From NCBI GenBank assembly GCA_023443925.1, contig JAEZSL010000085.1, positions 1 through 6,072 of the forward strand: a DNA stretch of 6,072 nt. The letters are read 5' to 3'. The stretch's first letter is position 1. The number at the start of each line of letters is the position of its first letter. Origin of the DNA: Bacillota bacterium. GTDB lineage: Bacteria > Bacillota_A > Clostridia > Lachnospirales > Lachnospiraceae. The position numbers and the translations under genes are program-made. Shown piece after piece: positions 5,828-6,072 of the stretch. Under the pieces are notes generated by a model that saw only the letters and a program-made list of their open reading frames with translations, was not told the DNA's origin and did not search any database.

Positions 5828-6046
5828 GTGACGGAGTCACCATATTACTAAAATAATACACCAGTTCCCATGCCTTCCTGGCATAAAACGTGAAGAATAG
5901 CCTCTTTTGCTATTTTTCTAATGACTCGCATGGATCTCGCGAGGCAATTCACTCTAGCTCCCATGCATAAAGCATCTGCTGGCAGATGCTTTACTGCCTC
6001 AAATCAGGGTGTGAAATGTCCTTTATTTCACATTAATTACAGATGA
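5828..6046. other. Hairpin-rich intergenic element of unknown function
   Basis: Stem-forming pairs follow one another closely. They are GTGAC/GTCAC (5828-5840); ATGCC/GGCAT (5870-5884); GAAGAATAGC/GCTATTTTTC with one G-U (5892-5918); GCATGG/CCATGC (5928-5966); GAGGCA/TGCCTC (5941-6000) enclosing TAAAGCATCTGC/GCAGATGCTTTA (5968-5993); and TGTGAAAT/ATTTCACA (6010-6032). Some are mutually exclusive. GC content is higher than in the AT-rich DNA just to its left. I matched no known riboswitch or RNA family. Short open frames cross it (plus 5921-6046, 41 codons plus stop; minus 5848-5931, 27 codons plus stop), but neither has a convincing ribosome site. It could be a structured RNA, an interspersed palindromic repeat or MITE, or the leader of a gene beyond the window. 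Confidence 0.4.
5968..5993. repeat. 12-bp perfect inverted repeat (strong stem-loop)
   Basis: TAAAGCATCTGC (5968-5979) and GCAGATGCTTTA (5982-5993) are exact reverse complements separated by TG. In RNA the innermost pair would open to give a tight 4-nt loop. No T run follows on the plus strand, and on the minus strand the downstream side is ATGCATGGG, so it is not a classical intrinsic terminator in either direction. It is the core of the hairpin-rich stretch around it. Confidence 0.8.
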
Positions 6047-6072
6047 ATAAGGAATCAAGCCATTCCGGACTA

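Noticed and set aside
5848..5931. Small minus-strand protein of 27 codons plus stop
   Set aside because: No convincing ribosome site, and it overlaps the same hairpins. It might be conserved only because the element is.
5921..6046. Small plus-strand protein of 41 codons plus stop
   Set aside because: No ribosome site, it overlaps strong inverted repeats, and no family was recognised. Kept only as a note within the hairpin-rich element.
5828..6046. Known riboswitch or T-box leader
   Set aside because: I compared it by eye with common riboswitch cores (TPP, SAM, cobalamin, c-di-GMP, fluoride, ZTP) and found no diagnostic conserved core.

Overview
The window looks like chromosomal DNA from a low-GC, probably anaerobic member of the Bacillota (Clostridia or Negativicutes type). 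The evidence is strong GGAGG-type ribosome binding sites, AT-rich intergenic DNA, tight ATGA/TAATG gene overlaps and the style of the encoded proteins. No taxonomic marker gene is present, so this placement is an inference.

Layout. (1) Minus strand, 1-836: a bacterial Ku gene, followed 3 nt later by the first 19 codons of a gene whose N-terminus resembles the LigD 3'-phosphoesterase domain. Together they look like a non-homologous end-joining (NHEJ) DNA repair operon that runs off the left edge. (2) 837-1251: a divergent intergenic region with about five degenerate 20-bp tandem repeats, a possible basal promoter and a candidate regulated promoter. (3) Plus strand, 1252-2963: an OmpR/PhoB-type response regulator overlapping a two-TM sensor histidine kinase by 4 nt. 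(4) 2964-3187: an intrinsic terminator, then a second promoter that closely copies the one before the response regulator. (5) Plus strand, 3188-5400: an ABC ATPase of the BcrA type, a six-TM ABC-2 permease (1-nt overlap) and a small permuted papain-like (YiiX/YebB, NlpC/P60-superfamily) putative cysteine hydrolase 21 nt downstream. (6) 5401-6072: no intact gene. On the minus strand there is a decayed [4Fe-4S] NapH/polyferredoxin-like gene with frameshifts and stops (5443-5759), then a hairpin-rich stretch of unknown nature (5828-6046).

How the parts fit. The strongest regulatory signal is a 38-bp segment before the response regulator (1168-1205) that matches a segment before the ABC ATPase (3126-3163) at 29 of 38 positions without gaps. 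Both contain TTGAG-N6-TTGAT, two half-sites 11 bp apart, with a -10 hexamer 10 bp downstream. This is the geometry of a promoter activated by a PhoB/OmpR-family regulator. The simplest model is that the kinase senses an envelope stress or an antimicrobial, and that the regulator activates its own operon and the transporter/hydrolase operon. The transporter resembles bacitracin- or lantibiotic-type self-protection exporters. The cysteine hydrolase is the unusual partner and the best candidate for something not previously described.
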